NCBI GenBank assembly: GCA_026008535.1
Contig: BRKX01000014.1
Coordinates: 6,137,001-6,201,000 of the forward strand
Direction of reading: 5' to 3'
Origin: Perilla frutescens
Lineage: Eukaryota > Streptophyta > Magnoliopsida > Lamiales > Lamiaceae
Length of the DNA stretch: 64,000 bases
Every line of letters starts with the position of its first letter. The stretch's first letter is position 1. The position numbers were made by a program, and so were the translations under genes. A model generated the notes under the pieces. That model did no database searches, was not told the DNA's origin, and was given only the letters and a program-made list of their open reading frames with translations. Shown here one piece after another: positions 37,031 through 49,400 of this stretch.

Positions 37031-37655
37031 TCTCTCCATCTTTACTAGTATGCGATGCTCAGAACTATTTATTTTATAATAATTGAAAAGTTAAAAGCAA
37101 AACTCAAGCATGGTTATATATACATTTGTCACACACACACGTTCATAAGAACGTGAAACAAATATATACAATTATGAAAATAGATTAAAAGGTTAAACTT
37201 TATTTTCACATATATATATATAGATATAAATACTAATTATCATAATTATTTAAACCAACAAATTATTTAATATCATCTTAGAGTAAATAATAATTCGAAC
37301 ATCTACTACTATTATAAAAGTGTGATGTTTTATAAATTTTGATTTACCTATTATATCCCTACTACAACTTTAATTTAAGGGTAATTGTGTAATATAATAT
37401 ATAATATGTATTTATAATGTAAAATCTAATATAATATATTAGTTTCCATATGAATCTACTACTATATATAACAAAATCCTTATTTTACAAAATTGAATTT
37501 ATAATATATCCCTATAATATATTTAAATTAAGCACAATAAGGTAATATAAAATTTCTATCGTGATTTTTATGCGAATGGTCATTCATTTGATATGCATAT
37601 ATATGGTAACAATTAATAAATATTATTATTGACTTCCATAATATTATATTGGGAT
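37031..37655. other. Intergenic AT-rich DNA with a Helitron-like 5' end
   Basis: At 37302 the plus strand reads TCTACTACTATTATAAAAGT, resembling common Helitron 5' ends, and a related TCTACTACTATATATAAC occurs near 37456. No matching 3' hairpin plus CTRR was found downstream, so at most this is a truncated Helitron end. The rest is featureless. Confidence 0.35.
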
Positions 37656-37909
37656 AATTTCACTTTTAATCCCATAGTTTATTAGCTCGACATTGTTGGT
37701 CTCATAGTTTATTAGCTCGACACTTTTGGTCCCAAATATTTTTTCAACATTTTTAGTCCCAAGTGTAGTGTGTGTGTGCGCGCGCAGCAAAAGTGTAGTG
37801 TATATATATATTTTTCGAATTTTGAATATATATATATATATATATATATATTCAAAGGACATTTTTTAGTCCCAAGTGTAGTGTATGTGTGTGTGTGTAT
37901 TTTCAACTT

Positions 37910-37959
<50 letters not shown>

Positions 37960-38505
37960 AGGACATTTTTAGTCCCAAGTGTAGTGTATGTGTGTGTGTG
38001 TATTTTTGACTTTTGAATATATATATTCAAAGGACATTTTGGCTTCATTTTTTCAGCAAATCATTAAGAAAAAAAGAGGAAAATGTCTAGCAAAAAATTC
38101 AGCATAATACCCAACAAAATAATATAATATCTTGAAAATTTTCAGCAAAACATTCAACAAAATATCAAGCAAAATGCCCAATAAATATTCAACAAAATGC
38201 CTAACAAAACCATTTCAACTTCTTACCAATATACGATTTTTATTCAACAAAATTCTTGACAAAATATACGAAAAAAAAATGTTGAATAAAAATATAAGAA
38301 AAAATATTCTGTTAGTTTTAGGACTAAAAATGTTGAAAAAAAAAAAACACTTGGGATAAAAAATGTCGAGCTAATAAACTATGGGATCAAAAACGAAAGA
38401 TATGAGACCAAAAGTGTCGAGCTAATAAACTATGTGACCAAAAACGAAAGATATGAGACAAAAAGTATTTTGACCATATTCTAGTGGGACTAAAAGTGAA
38501 AATTT
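37656..38505. mobile_element. Foldback-like element with long structured inverted repeats
   Basis: The left arm (from AATTTCACTTTTAATCCCAT at 37656) contains repeated TAGTTTATTAGCTCGACA.TTTTGGTC units. The right arm, to about 38505, carries the same units inverted (GAGCTAATAAACTATG.GACCAAAA, ending GGGACTAAAAGTGAAAATT). The middle has three repeats of a unit with AGTCCCAAGTGTAGTGTATG, (TA)n tracts and ATTCAAAGGACATTTT. Long TIRs made of subrepeats are typical of foldback or foldback-like Mutator elements. The Tyr/Ile-rich frames here are artefacts. Confidence 0.6.
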
Positions 38506-38579
38506 TTATAAAGAAAATTTTTATTTATAAAAATTTTTAACTTATATTTTTTATTTACAATTTACCCCTACGATTTTGC

Positions 38580-39160
38580 CTTAATATATGCATAGATTAT
38601 CTCTTTTTGATTCTTTCCTAGTCTATGTTCATCATAACTATATATGATGATGAAATTAGCATTTTCATGACTTGCATTTTCATAATAAAGTCACTTTGGG
38701 GTTTGGATTCTGAAAGAGTGAGGTCAACAAAACAGCGACACGAAATTACATCAAAGGAAATACTTAAATCAAACATGTAGATGGAGTAAGGTAATTACAT
38801 TCAAGGAAAGGTTCAAATTAACAAATCTTGGAATTGTTCCTGAAAGATCAAAATATTGCCAAACAATCATTTAATTACAATACAACATTCTTTAATAATA
38901 CTTTAGCATATTATCAAATGGCACAATATATCTTTCAAATTCATCTCTGCGACTAACTAGCAAACCCAAATAATCCCATCTAGATAAAAAAGACAGCAAA
39001 ATATTAGCCCTTTCAAGACAAAAGAAGACTAGAGCGTTTTGTTTAAGACACTAAAACTGTCATCCACGATTTAAAATAGATCTAGAGGAACCAAAATAAT
39101 GAATAATAATATGTTCGAATATATATATATATATATATATATATACAGTTCAACTGAAAG
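38580..39160. repeat. Unit B copy of the GntK/NLR shared 3' flank
   Basis: Matches 27290-27820 and 61170-61680, including TCTTTTTGATTCTTTCCTAG, GAGGTCAACAAAACA and AATAT-ATA.AGTTCAACT. The Copia element at 39166 is inserted within this homology; the matching DNA resumes at 46273. Confidence 0.85.
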
Positions 39161-39165
39161 TGTAC

Positions 39166-40016
39166 TGTTGTGGTATCGCCTAGCCAGGGATTGCACTACT
39201 TTGTTTTCCTCACTCTTGCGGCCTCACACACTTGCTACTCAAGTAGCAAAGGCCCAAAAATTTACAGAAGGAAGACATTGCTAGCTATTACAGAAATTTT
39301 ACAGGAGGAACATCAGCAATGAAGCTTCACAGCTGAGGCTTTAACTTGTTCTTTGCCTTAGACAGTGCCTCAGAGGTGTAGATTAGGAGGATCTACAGAT
39401 CTTCTTCACAGGGAATGGACGATGGGGCTTCAACTGCAAATACAGAGAAATAGGACAAGTTAGACCCAGTGATATTGCAAATAATCAGAGCAAAGCAAAG
39501 AACAGCCAGAGATAGAGTGAATCAGAGTATCAATTGGTGGGAAAAGGTGCCCTAGGCACGATTGGCTCAGATTTCCCACAAGCGGCGGCGCTAGCAACTC
39601 CGGCGACAGGAGATGCCCAGACCAAGGGGGAAGGGGAAGAGGAAGCGGCGGCTAGAGTTTGAAGGGGACGAGGAACACTCAAACTTTCTCTCTCAAACAC
39701 AGGTTCACCCAACACTCATATGCCACTCAGGAATCACAACTCAAGATTCCGGCAAGAGAAACCGTGGGTGCAAGCTGAGAAAATCCAGAAAGAGAGAGAG
39801 AATAGGCTAGATAGATCTGTGTTGTGAGTGTTGATCGGGGAGGGGAGTCAAACTCCAGTTAAAGAGGCTTCTAGAGCATCGAGAAGCAGCAACTTCAATT
39901 ATTAGAATTGAAGGGGGAGTTGGACCGTCGGGTAGGGTTAGGGGGTTTAGGGTCTTGGGCCGGGTAGTAATTTATTTAGGGACTGGGCCGAAATAGCAAT
40001 TGGGCCAATACCAACA
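39166..40016 (-). repeat. 3' LTR of Copia 2
   Basis: 851 bp, TG...CA ended (TGTTGTGG ... ACCAACA). Near-identical to 45417-46267. Short frames in both LTRs (39530-39715, 39613-39810) recur in the partner LTR and are not genes. Confidence 0.95.
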
Positions 40017-40367
40017 TTTCCACCTTTGGCCCTATTGGTATTTTCTGTCACCAAGGAGTTACCTGCCAAAAACAAAACAAAGGAAATTCATCATTGCCTT
40101 ATGATTTTTACTCTTAAGTTTATCACAAAGACAGACTAAGAGAGGGTGGAAGGAACACTATGCGTATTCAATCCAGTCTCAACACAAGAGACCAACCCAA
40201 ATCATAGATACAAGTCTCAGGTCTCACAAGGTCATTGACCATCATTTAACTTGAATCAACCTAGCTTTTGCACCAAAGGGAAATAACCATGTATGTACAC
40301 TGCCCAAGGGGCTCAGTTGTTACCCTGACTTCAGGTCAGGATAACTCAAAGCATCACCAACTTTGGT

Positions 40368-42567
40368 TCAACCTAAGTCCATATTCAAGGTCTTTTTGCA
40401 GGCTTCCAGCTTTGCAACTGGTAGGCACTTAGTACCCATATCTGCAGGGTTGAATTCAGATGGGATCTTATCCAACAACACTTCTCCTTTTTCTACTATG
40501 TCTCTTATGAAATGATATCTTACATCAATATGCTTTGTTCTATCATGAAAGACTGGGTTCTTACAAAGTTGAATAGCAGATTGACTGTCAGAATAAAGTA
40601 ATGGTTTATCATCAATGAACTTAATTTCAGTTAACACACCATTCAACCATATAGCTTCTTTTACAGCTTCTGTAGCTGCAATGTACTCAGATTCTGTGGA
40701 GGACAAGGCAACTATACTTTGTAACTGTGATTTCCAACTTATACAAGAACCACATAAAGTGAACACATATGATGTTGTAGACTTTCTTTGATCCCTATCA
40801 TTAGCATAGTTAGAATCTACATAGCCAATGCATTTGACACCTTCAGAATATTTTGAGAAAATTAGTCCTTGAGAAGCTGTGGACTTAAGATATCTAAGCA
40901 ACCACTTAAGAGCTTCCCAATGGGGTAGCCCAGGATTTGCCATATACCTACTTAGACAAGATACAACATAGGCTATATCAGGCCTAGTGCTGATCATGAG
41001 GTACATTTCAGAACCCAGAGCATTAGCATAGGGAACTCTAGACATATCACTTAAGTCAGTGTCACTTCTAGGACACTGATCTTTACTCAATTGAAAATGG
41101 GATGCAAGTAGGACATTCACAGGTTTACACAAATCCATATCAAATCTTTTAAGTACTTGTTTAACATAAGAAGATTGATGAAGTAATAGTGTGTGTGTGT
41201 GTGTGTTTCTGTCTCTGTCAATATTCATACCTAGAATTTTCCTTGCATTCCCTAAATCTTTCATGTTGAAGTTTTCACTCATGCAGGTTTGAACATGCTT
41301 CAAGGTTTTCAGGCAGGGGCTTATTAGAAGCATATCATCAACATAAAACAGTAAAGACATATGCACAGAAGATTTCATGTAATACAGACAGTGATCAAAT
41401 TGACTTCTAGTGAAATTCATGCTTTTCATACATGTGTCAAACTTAATATTCCATTGCCTGGGAGATTGTTTTAATCCATACAGAGACTTTTTAAGCAAAC
41501 AAACATGATCAGGATATGATTTATCTTCAAAGCCTTCAGGTTGCTTCATATAGATATTATTTTCCAATTCACCATGCAAGAATGTAGTTGTTACATCCAT
41601 TTGTTTCAATTCCCAGTCAAAATGAGCAGTCAAGGCAAGCATAATCCTAACAGTAGTAAATTTAATCACATGAGCAAAGATTTCTGTATAGTCTATGCCT
41701 TCTTTTTGGGTAAAACCCTTAGCAACAAGCCTAGCCTTGTATCTAACATGATCAACCTCCTGTTTTATTTTAAATAGCCATTTTCATTCAACAAGGGAGC
41801 ATGCATCAGGTTTTTTCACAAGAACCCAGGTTTTGTTATCAAGCAGAGAGTTCATTTCACTTTTCATAGCTTCTTTCCATTTATCTGATTCAGCACATGT
41901 TATAGCTTCATTATATGTTTTAGGCTCAGAAGAATCAACATTATTGAACACATTGAAGGCATACATTGACAAATTACATCCATCATATCTAGTGGGAGCC
42001 TTAATTGTTCTCCCAGGCCTATCTCTTGACAGTTTATAATTTTCAAGGTTCACTTGCTCAGGTTCATGCTCAATAGTTTGTTCATGCTCAGATTCAGATC
42101 TAGATTCAGAAACATTCACATGCACATGCTTGTCAGATTCAGAGTCATGATTAGATGCAGAATCAGAAGGGCTAATGCTATCATGCACATGAGTATGATC
42201 ATTTGGAACATTCAACTTAGGGAACTCTGGTGGAGGAGGGTCCACCTTAGACAAGACAGGAAAAAACATAGGGGTTTCAAGTTTCTCCACCTCACAAGGA
42301 GCAGCAGAATGTGGGGGATTCAATTAAGAAGGGAAAGTCAGATTCATTAAATGAAACATCTCTACTGATACATGTTTTAAATCCAGGCAGGGTTTTATCC
42401 CATAATCTGTACCCTTTAACACCATCAGGGTATCCCAGAAATATGCATTTCCTAGCCCTAGGTTCAATTTTACTGAGTTTTTGATGAACATAAGCACTGC
42501 AACCAAACACTCTTAAATTTGACAGACATAGGTTTGTTATAGAATACAAACTCAGGGAGCTTGCCAT
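40368..42567 (-). pseudogene. Copia 2 pol, integrase C-terminal part, reverse transcriptase and RNase H
   Basis: From right to left: the integrase C-terminal region (VFGCSAYVHQK, CIFLGYPDGVKGYR, about 42530-42400), a linker rich in acidic and His residues (42320-42050), reverse transcriptase (ESDKWKEAM, WVLVKK, LDxTTTFLHGEL-type block, FYVDDMLLIS near 41340) and RNase H (YVDSNYANDRDQRKS, SSTESEYIA, DRTKHIDVRYHFIRD). A TGA at 41784-41786 interrupts the reverse transcriptase N-terminus in frame. A frame change near 42310 separates the linker from the integrase end. The last 433 codons (41669-40368) are open. Confidence 0.9.
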
Positions 42568-43704
42568 TTAAAGAGACAGAAGGAGATCTGTTAACCAGAT
42601 AACAAGAAATCATAAGGGCTTCTCCCCAAAATTTCTCTCCAAGGCCTGAACCAGCCAAGAGGCTTCTAACTCTCTCCAGGAGAGTTCTGTTCATCCTTTC
42701 AACAACCCCATTTTGCTGGGGGTTGTAAGGCACATACTTGTGCCTTTTGATCCCAAGATCAGAGCACCAATTATCCATAAGTTGATTACAGAACTCTAGA
42801 CCATTATCTGTTCTTAGACACTTGATGCTTTTGTTAGTTTGGTTTTGAATTGCAATAGACCACTTAGAAATTTTTTCAAAGACTTCAGATTTATTTTTCA
42901 TTAAGTCTTTCTTGAAAAATCATCAATTATGGATAAGAAAAACACATTGCCACCATGGGTTGGGACCTTTGAAGGTCCCCACACATCTGCATGAATGTAC
43001 TCAAGAATATCAGAACTTAGTTGAGCTTTAGGATAAGGACTAGACACAGGGAAGGGCAACTTGTGTTGTTTTCCCATCAAACATGGTTCACAAAATGACA
43101 TGCTGATTACTTTATCATGCTTGAATGCACCAGTTTTTCTTAGGATTTCTAAGCCCTTATTACTCATATGCCATAATCTAGCATGCCACAAAGCTGTTTT
43201 ATCATTTTGCACCACATTAGCAGTTTGAACAGGCACAGAGTAAGCATGAACAACATACAAGTCTCCTTTTCTGGGAGCATCAAAGCATACCATAGAATTC
43301 ATTCTGAATTGGAAGCACTTATGATTCACAGAGCCAAATAGTTGTTGATCAGCAAGTTTAGAAACATATAACAGATTAAATTTCAACTTTGGAACATATC
43401 TGACATCATGAAGGGTAATCATGCTTTCATTTTCAAATTTAAGACACACATCACCCCTTCCAATTATTTCACATTGCTGACCATCAGCCAAAACAACTGC
43501 ACCAGAATGTATAAGTTGCAAGTTTTGAAAAATGTGCTTGAGTGAAGTGACATGAAAGGTACAACCTGAATCTATAAGCCACTTAGATTCATGCACATTA
43601 TCTGACACAACATTTGTAAAGTTTATGAATTGAAAATCAGAATGCACCATGTATAGTTCACCATTTTCATAATTGTCATTATGCTTAGGGTGATCAAAAT
43701 ACAT
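42470..43704 (-). pseudogene. Copia 2 protease and integrase core
   Basis: The frame 43704-42901 holds the aspartic protease (WLIDSGCTFH, about 43570), the GAG-pre-integrase region (LWHARLWHMSNKGLEIL) and the start of the integrase core (HADVWGPSKV, SIIDDFSR). A frame change near 42901 continues the core at 42901-42470 (CLRTDNGLEFCN, YNPQQNGVVERMNRTLLE). Another change near 42500 leads to the C-terminal part. The catalytic Asp-Asp-Glu positions are recognisable, but the frame is broken. Confidence 0.9.
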
Positions 43705-44648
43705 GACATTATTGGCTTGATTGTTCCCAAACCCCCTGCCCCTTTTTAGTTGTTTACATCTGTTTGAGTAATGCCCAGGCTTCCCACAGTTCCAACAATT
43801 CTTTTTAGTTTTGAAGTCTGAGTTTTGAGGGAAGTTTTGGTTTCTGGGAGGATTGAATTCAGAGGAGATAGGGAAAGAGCCAGAACTTTGAGCTTGGCTA
43901 TGATTTCTGGGGTGTTGGGAGTATATCTCACAAAGGTTGTGGGTTCTGGTGTTGCTGGAAAGTTATGAGCTCGGTTGTATTCCTTTATGTGCCTCTCAGC
44001 AGCAATGTCACTTGGATTTTCTGGGTTAGGTCTAAAGGGCTTGTGATTATTTCTGTTGACATATAAGATATCATTTTGCAAGGGTTTGGACTGAAGCTTT
44101 TTTAACTCATTCTCTTTTGCCTTAAGCCCAGAAACAATCATGTCACATGTAACTTTAGACCCCCCATATTTTAAGGCTGATTTAACTTCTGAAAAAACAT
44201 CAGGAATAGCACCAAGAAGGATATGAGGAGCATATTTTTCAAGTGTATCATCCCCAGCAAGTTTTAGATCTTTCAGAAGTTTATTGAAATCATGCATGTT
44301 TGAATCAATATCTTTTGAGGGATCCATTTGAAAAGTCATTATTTGGTTTTGCAAAGAATAGACAGACTCTTCAGAATTAGCCACAAACAAAGCAGTCAAG
44401 GCATCCCATAGATCTTTAGCACACCTATGATGGGAAACTTGCCTAACAACATCACTGCTTAAGTTTAATAAAATTGTAGCTCTTGCACCAGCATTTAATT
44501 TAACAAGGGTTTTATCTGCTTCATTTTCATCAATTATTTCAAATATAGCATCTTGCATATTTTCTTTTGTTAAAATACACTCAACCCTAGTTTGCCAATC
44601 ATCAAAATCATCCTTTCCATTGAAAGGAACAACACTCAGATTGTTCAT
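43700..44648 (-). pseudogene. Copia 2 gag with zinc knuckle (frameshifted)
   Basis: It starts at 44648 with a typical Copia capsid beginning (FNGKDDFDDWQTRVE), the UBN2-type capsid region, then a Gln/Asn-rich linker. The CCHC knuckle (CWNCGKPGHYSNRC, about 43790-43750) is out of frame with the start, because of a one-base change around 43920-43960. It is then continuous with the protease frame. Gag would form the virus-like particle. Confidence 0.88.
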
Positions 44649-45400
44649 TTTTCACAGAATTTCACAGAGAACTCAGAAATTCACCAAAGAAACAAATTTC
44701 ACCACAGGAATAACAAGATAAACACCAAAACTCTTCAGAACAGGAGAAAACACTCCACAGGCCCAAAAAAGGGTGCACAAGGGGAATCTAGAGCTGAGGC
44801 TATCCCAGTTCTCAGCACAGATTGATCTGTGGAGCAGGGGTTCACTCGGGTCAATCCCAAAACCCTACTAGGCCACCAACTAGACTTAGAAAACACTAAG
44901 TCTAATCACAGCAACTCTGCAAGCAGAGTTTTCAGATCAGATTCCTTCCAGGAATCACAATAACAGCAATGAGATACTACCAAAAAAAAAATTGCAGAGA
45001 TCTTAGAGCAACAAAAGACAGAATATTGACACCAAAACAACCCAGAGGACCCACTTTTTCAACTGAGAATCCCTTACCACAATTAGCTATCGGGGCAACC
45101 CGCTTTGAGGAGACCCACAAGGAAATCCAGACGGTCCCGACCGTAAGCTAGATTTTAGGAAAGGCTTGGAATGCCAAAGGGATAACCAGAGATTAGAGCG
45201 GAAGCAAGAAATCACAGGATCAACAGATACCACACAGAGGAGTTTAGGGTTTAGGGTTAATACCAGAGCCGACCCTCCCAGGCAGGGGAGGGGTCGGACT
45301 TACTGTTTTTAGAAGCCCGACAGGGGCGAGAGAGGCGCGACCCTTACCGGAGCGGGGTGTGTGAGATGGAGATAAGGAGAGTGCCCCCGGCTAGACAAAC
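44649..45400 (-). other. Untranslated leader of Copia 2
   Basis: About 750 bp between the primer-binding site and the gag start. It contains no conserved reading frame; the short frames at 44592-44825 and 44969-45151 look like chance. Confidence 0.7.
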
Positions 45401-45416
45401 CAGGCTCTGATACCAC
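45401..45416 (-). promoter_or_regulatory. Primer-binding site of Copia 2 (initiator tRNA-Met)
   Basis: On the minus strand, immediately after the 5' LTR, the sequence is GTGGTATCAGAGCCTG. It contains TGGTATCAGAGC, complementary to the 3' end of plant initiator methionine tRNA. Confidence 0.95.
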
Positions 45417-46267
45417 TGTTGTGGTATCGCCTAGCCAGGGATTGCACTACTTTGTTTTCCTCACTCTTGCGGCCTCACACACTTGCTACTCAAGTAGCAA
45501 AGGCCCAAAAATTTACAGAAGGAAGACATTGCTAGCTATTACAGAAATTTTACAGGAGGAACAGCAGCAATGAAGCTTCACAGCTGAGGCTTTAACTTGT
45601 TCTTTGCCTTGGACAGTGCCTCAGAGGTGTAGATCAGGAGGATCTACAGATCTTCTTCACAGGCAAGAGACGATGGGGCTTCAACTGCAAATACAGAGAA
45701 ATAGGACAAGTTAGACCCAGTGATATTGCAAATAATCAGAGCAAAGCAAAGAACAGCCAGAGATAGAGTGAATCAGAGTATCAATTGGTGGGAAAAGGTG
45801 CCCTAGGCACGATTGGCTCAGATTTCCCACAAGCGGCGGCGCTAGCAACTCCGGCGACAGGAGATGCCCAGACCAAGGGGGAAGGAGAAGAGGAAGCGGC
45901 GGCTAGGCTTTGAAGGGGACTGGAAACACTCAAACTTTCTCTCTCAAACACAGCTTCACCTAACACTCATATGCCACTCAGGAATCACAACTCAAGATTC
46001 CGGCAAGAGAAACCGTGGGTGCAAGCTGATAAAATCCAGAAAGAGAGAGAGAATATGCTAGATAGATTTGTGTTGTGAGTGTTGATCGGGGAGGGGAGTC
46101 GAACTCCAGTTAAAGAGGCTTCTAGAGCATCAAGAAGCAGCGGCTTCAATTATTAGAATTGAAGGGGGAGTTAGACCGTCGGGTAGGGTTAGGGGGTTTA
46201 GGGTCTTGGGCCGGGTAGTAATTTATTTAGGGACTGGGCCGAAATAGCAATTGGGCCAATACCAACA
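45417..46267 (-). repeat. 5' LTR of Copia 2
   Basis: 851 bp, the partner of 39166-40016. It should contain the element's promoter; I did not identify a clear TATA box. Confidence 0.95.
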
Positions 46268-46272
46268 TGTAC

Positions 46273-46470
46273 AATGTACATTTTGTTTCAAACCCATTCA
46301 AGATTGCGACATCATCATTGTAAATATAATAAATGTATTACACTGCAAACAACATCTACACAATGTCTCAGTGAAACACACCTAAAGTCGACGTACAATA
46401 TTTGAACAAAATAAAGGACAAATAAAATTGAAGAATTTTATAATTAAATTGTGCGTCCACCTCACCTCGT
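46273..46470. repeat. NLR-B 3' flank, continuation of the shared flank
   Basis: Matches 61690-61878, and more loosely 27800-27986: ACATCATCAT.GTAAATA, CAACATCTACACAATGTCTC and GTCGAC.TACA. It resumes the homology interrupted by Copia 2. Confidence 0.8.
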
Positions 46471-49400
46471 CTATTCCACCAGTTCTTCCTGGTACTCTTC
46501 ACCACTTTCTGTTTAAGAAATTATCAATATCATTGAGTTTAATTGGTCTGTTGAAGAATAGTATTTACCAACACATACAATTTGTCAACTAAAGTCAAAT
46601 CCCAAATTAATTAAGTTATACTTGTTATGTACCTTTTGGTCGAGCCAAGTATTGCTGCAGCACAACATTCAAATCCTTTGCACCACTAAAATTTTCATCG
46701 TTTATTTCAACCCATTTCAAATTTGGTGTAGTCAGTGATCCCAAACTAAAAAAATTCATATTGGGGCAGTCTTCAATTTCCACTCTCTCCAATGAAGGCA
46801 ACTCAATATCACATTTCCATTCTCAAAAGCTCACCAATTTGTATAAATTCATCAACTGAAGCAACTGCAATTTAGGAAATACAAGATAACCTAGTTTCAC
46901 CACCACTCAAGCCTCTCTCTTTCTCATTGGCATCGTCGTCTTCAATCACTTTAACCATCTCGTAACAATCCCATATTATTAACTCTGTGAGATTGACAAG
47001 ATTTCCAGAGATTGAAGACGTAAATAAACTCATGCTGCCCTGATACTCATAGACTTTTAAGTATTGGAGTTCATTAAAGGAGGATAGATGAAGTTTATGA
47101 CCACGGAATGGATTGAAATCGGTTCCTAATTCCTTCAATGAGACCTGCAAAACATCAAATAGTGATGAAATAAGTAAGTTGTATGAGATGCAAAAAACAC
47201 AAAATGAAGAAATAATATGTGGTAACTACTTTTGATAGTTGGCGAAAGAGATGCGAAGAGTACTGATCATCATCTCCTGAGTTGTTGTTATTAGTTGAAA
47301 CAAAACTTCTGAATTTTGGGCATTTTCGAAGACACATTTTGTTGAGCAAAGGGAATTCAATGCCTTCAATTCCTTGATAGAAAGTTGTGAGATTCGGAAG
47401 GAAACTGAACCCAACATTCTTCAATTTTGGGAACATTTTTGTGATATTTTTATCTTCTTGTTCGTTCCACAAAAACACTTGTTCCATCATCTTGCAGTCA
47501 TTAATATGCAGAATTTTGAGGTATGAAAGACAATCATTTCCTGCAATTGACAACTGCCCTAGATTGCGTAGGCAAGGACAATCCTCAATATATATCTCTG
47601 AGAGGTTGGTGAGAATTGGAATACTATTGCTGCTCTTCCATAATTGCTTTAGTGATGGCAAGCCTTTAAGTCTTAATCTCTTGAGATTCTGGAACGAAGT
47701 CGATGAAATTGGAGCATCCCATATCTCTTGTAATTTGCGAAGAAAGAAAAGGTCCAGATACTCTACGGAAGGGAACAATGGACAATCATCATCCATTGAA
47801 GTTGCTACAATATTTTTCATACTCTCACACTCACCCAACATCAACCACCTAATCTTTTCAATTTTTGCCAACTCCAAATTAATATTTGCACCATTTCCAT
47901 CCAAAATTAGAAATTCAACATCTCTTAGAAGCAGCATCTTAATCCAATCTCCTAAACAGGTTTCTCTGTACAAGTGCAGATTCATTTTTTTCAATGAAGG
48001 TTGGAGTTGAACATATGAATAATCTTGATGTACATCAATTACAATGTGAAATCTATCCAACTTTGACGAAAGCTGCATATTTTCGGCAGCTAATGCAGGA
48101 TCCTCTATTTCAATCTCCAAGCACCTCAAATTGGTCAATGCCTCAATCTCTCTTAGACTTGCATTCGCATTCTCTCTTTCTTGAATATCCGATGCTTCCC
48201 ATTTCTTGAAGTATGCAACATCTTCAACTCCTCCAACCCAACTAGACTTGATATGATGCCTCTACCTATTCTTTTGAGATTTTGACACCATGTGAGATCT
48301 AACAATTTCAGATGATTTAATCCCTTTATCTCCTGTGGTAACTCCTTAAGTCGATCACAAGTACGGAAAATGAGAATCTCAAGATTTACCAACTCCCCAA
48401 CAACATATATTGTCTCCAGTTCCTTACATGAATCTAAGATCAAAATCTTGAGATTTTTTAGTGACTGCGTTGTGTGCGGCAGCAATGACAATGAGTAATT
48501 TCGAATGGACAAAACATAGAGATTTCTAATCCCATCAAGAAAGACATTGTCCAATTTGATTTCATTATTAATCACAGAGAGAAGACGTAAGTTTGGGAAT
48601 CCCAACCTGCAGCTGGTAGGAAGCTGATACGAAGAAATGCAAGTGCAATTGTTGCCACCAATATATCCTTCCTGTTTAGCAATGAATATGCAAACATCAC
48701 GAACAATATCATGCATTCGAACACAAGCTTCTCTATGACCATCTAACAGCAAAGACCGACTTTTAAGCATCTTAGTCAATGCACACATCCTATTTGCTGC
48801 TTCTTCCAAATTTGTAATGCCTCCAAATATTCCTAATCCTATACAGAAATAAGTCAAGTCATCAAGACAAATATCAACATCTTCACGAAACAAACAACAA
48901 AGCAAGAATACGGACTTGGCATGCTTAGAGTCCAAGGCATCGTAACTTAGTCTTAGGGGATTGTAAACTTTTGCAATAAAATTAGGGATATCTGGATCAC
49001 ACTGTCTCAATTGTCGTAGTGCATCTTTCCAAATAGAAGCATTCTTCTCATCTTTCAATGCCGCGCCAACAGTTGTAAGGGCGATCGGCAAACCGGTGCA
49101 CTCTTTTATGACTTGTTTTGCTAAAGAATTCAGCTTAGCATCATCCACACATGTGTCTGCTCTCTCTCTAAACAGAAACAACGAGTCTTCTTCAGATAGG
49201 ACTTGCATTCCAAAAACCTTTTCAATATTCATTGCACTCAGTTCATCACTATTTCGAGATGTTAATAGAATCTTGCAGCCATTGTAATCAGTAGGTATTC
49301 CTAAATCCTCGAGCACAAGTCTCTCCCAAACATCATCCAAGACTAGAAGAATTCTCTTTGTTCCAGTTAATCTGGCATGTAATTTTTCTACTCTAGCGTG

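Larger units (their letters stand above)
39166..46267 (-). mobile_element. Complete Copia retrotransposon 2 (7.1 kb)
   Basis: Two 851-bp LTRs (39166-40016 and 45417-46267) begin TGTTGTGGTATCGCC and end CAATACCAACA. TGTAC target duplications lie at 39161-39165 and 46268-46272. It is minus-oriented: the primer-binding site GTGGTATCAGAGCC (complementary to initiator tRNA-Met) lies just inside the right LTR at 45401-45416. A purine-rich tract (GGCCAAAGGTGGAAA on the minus strand) abuts the left LTR. All Copia domains are present in order, but the frame is broken several times. By eye the LTRs differ at about twenty positions, suggesting a fairly recent insertion. Confidence 0.95.

Noticed and set aside
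39530..39810. Frames of 61 and 65 codons repeated at 45781-46061
   Set aside because: They lie in the two LTRs of one Copia element and are not conserved in reading frame between them.
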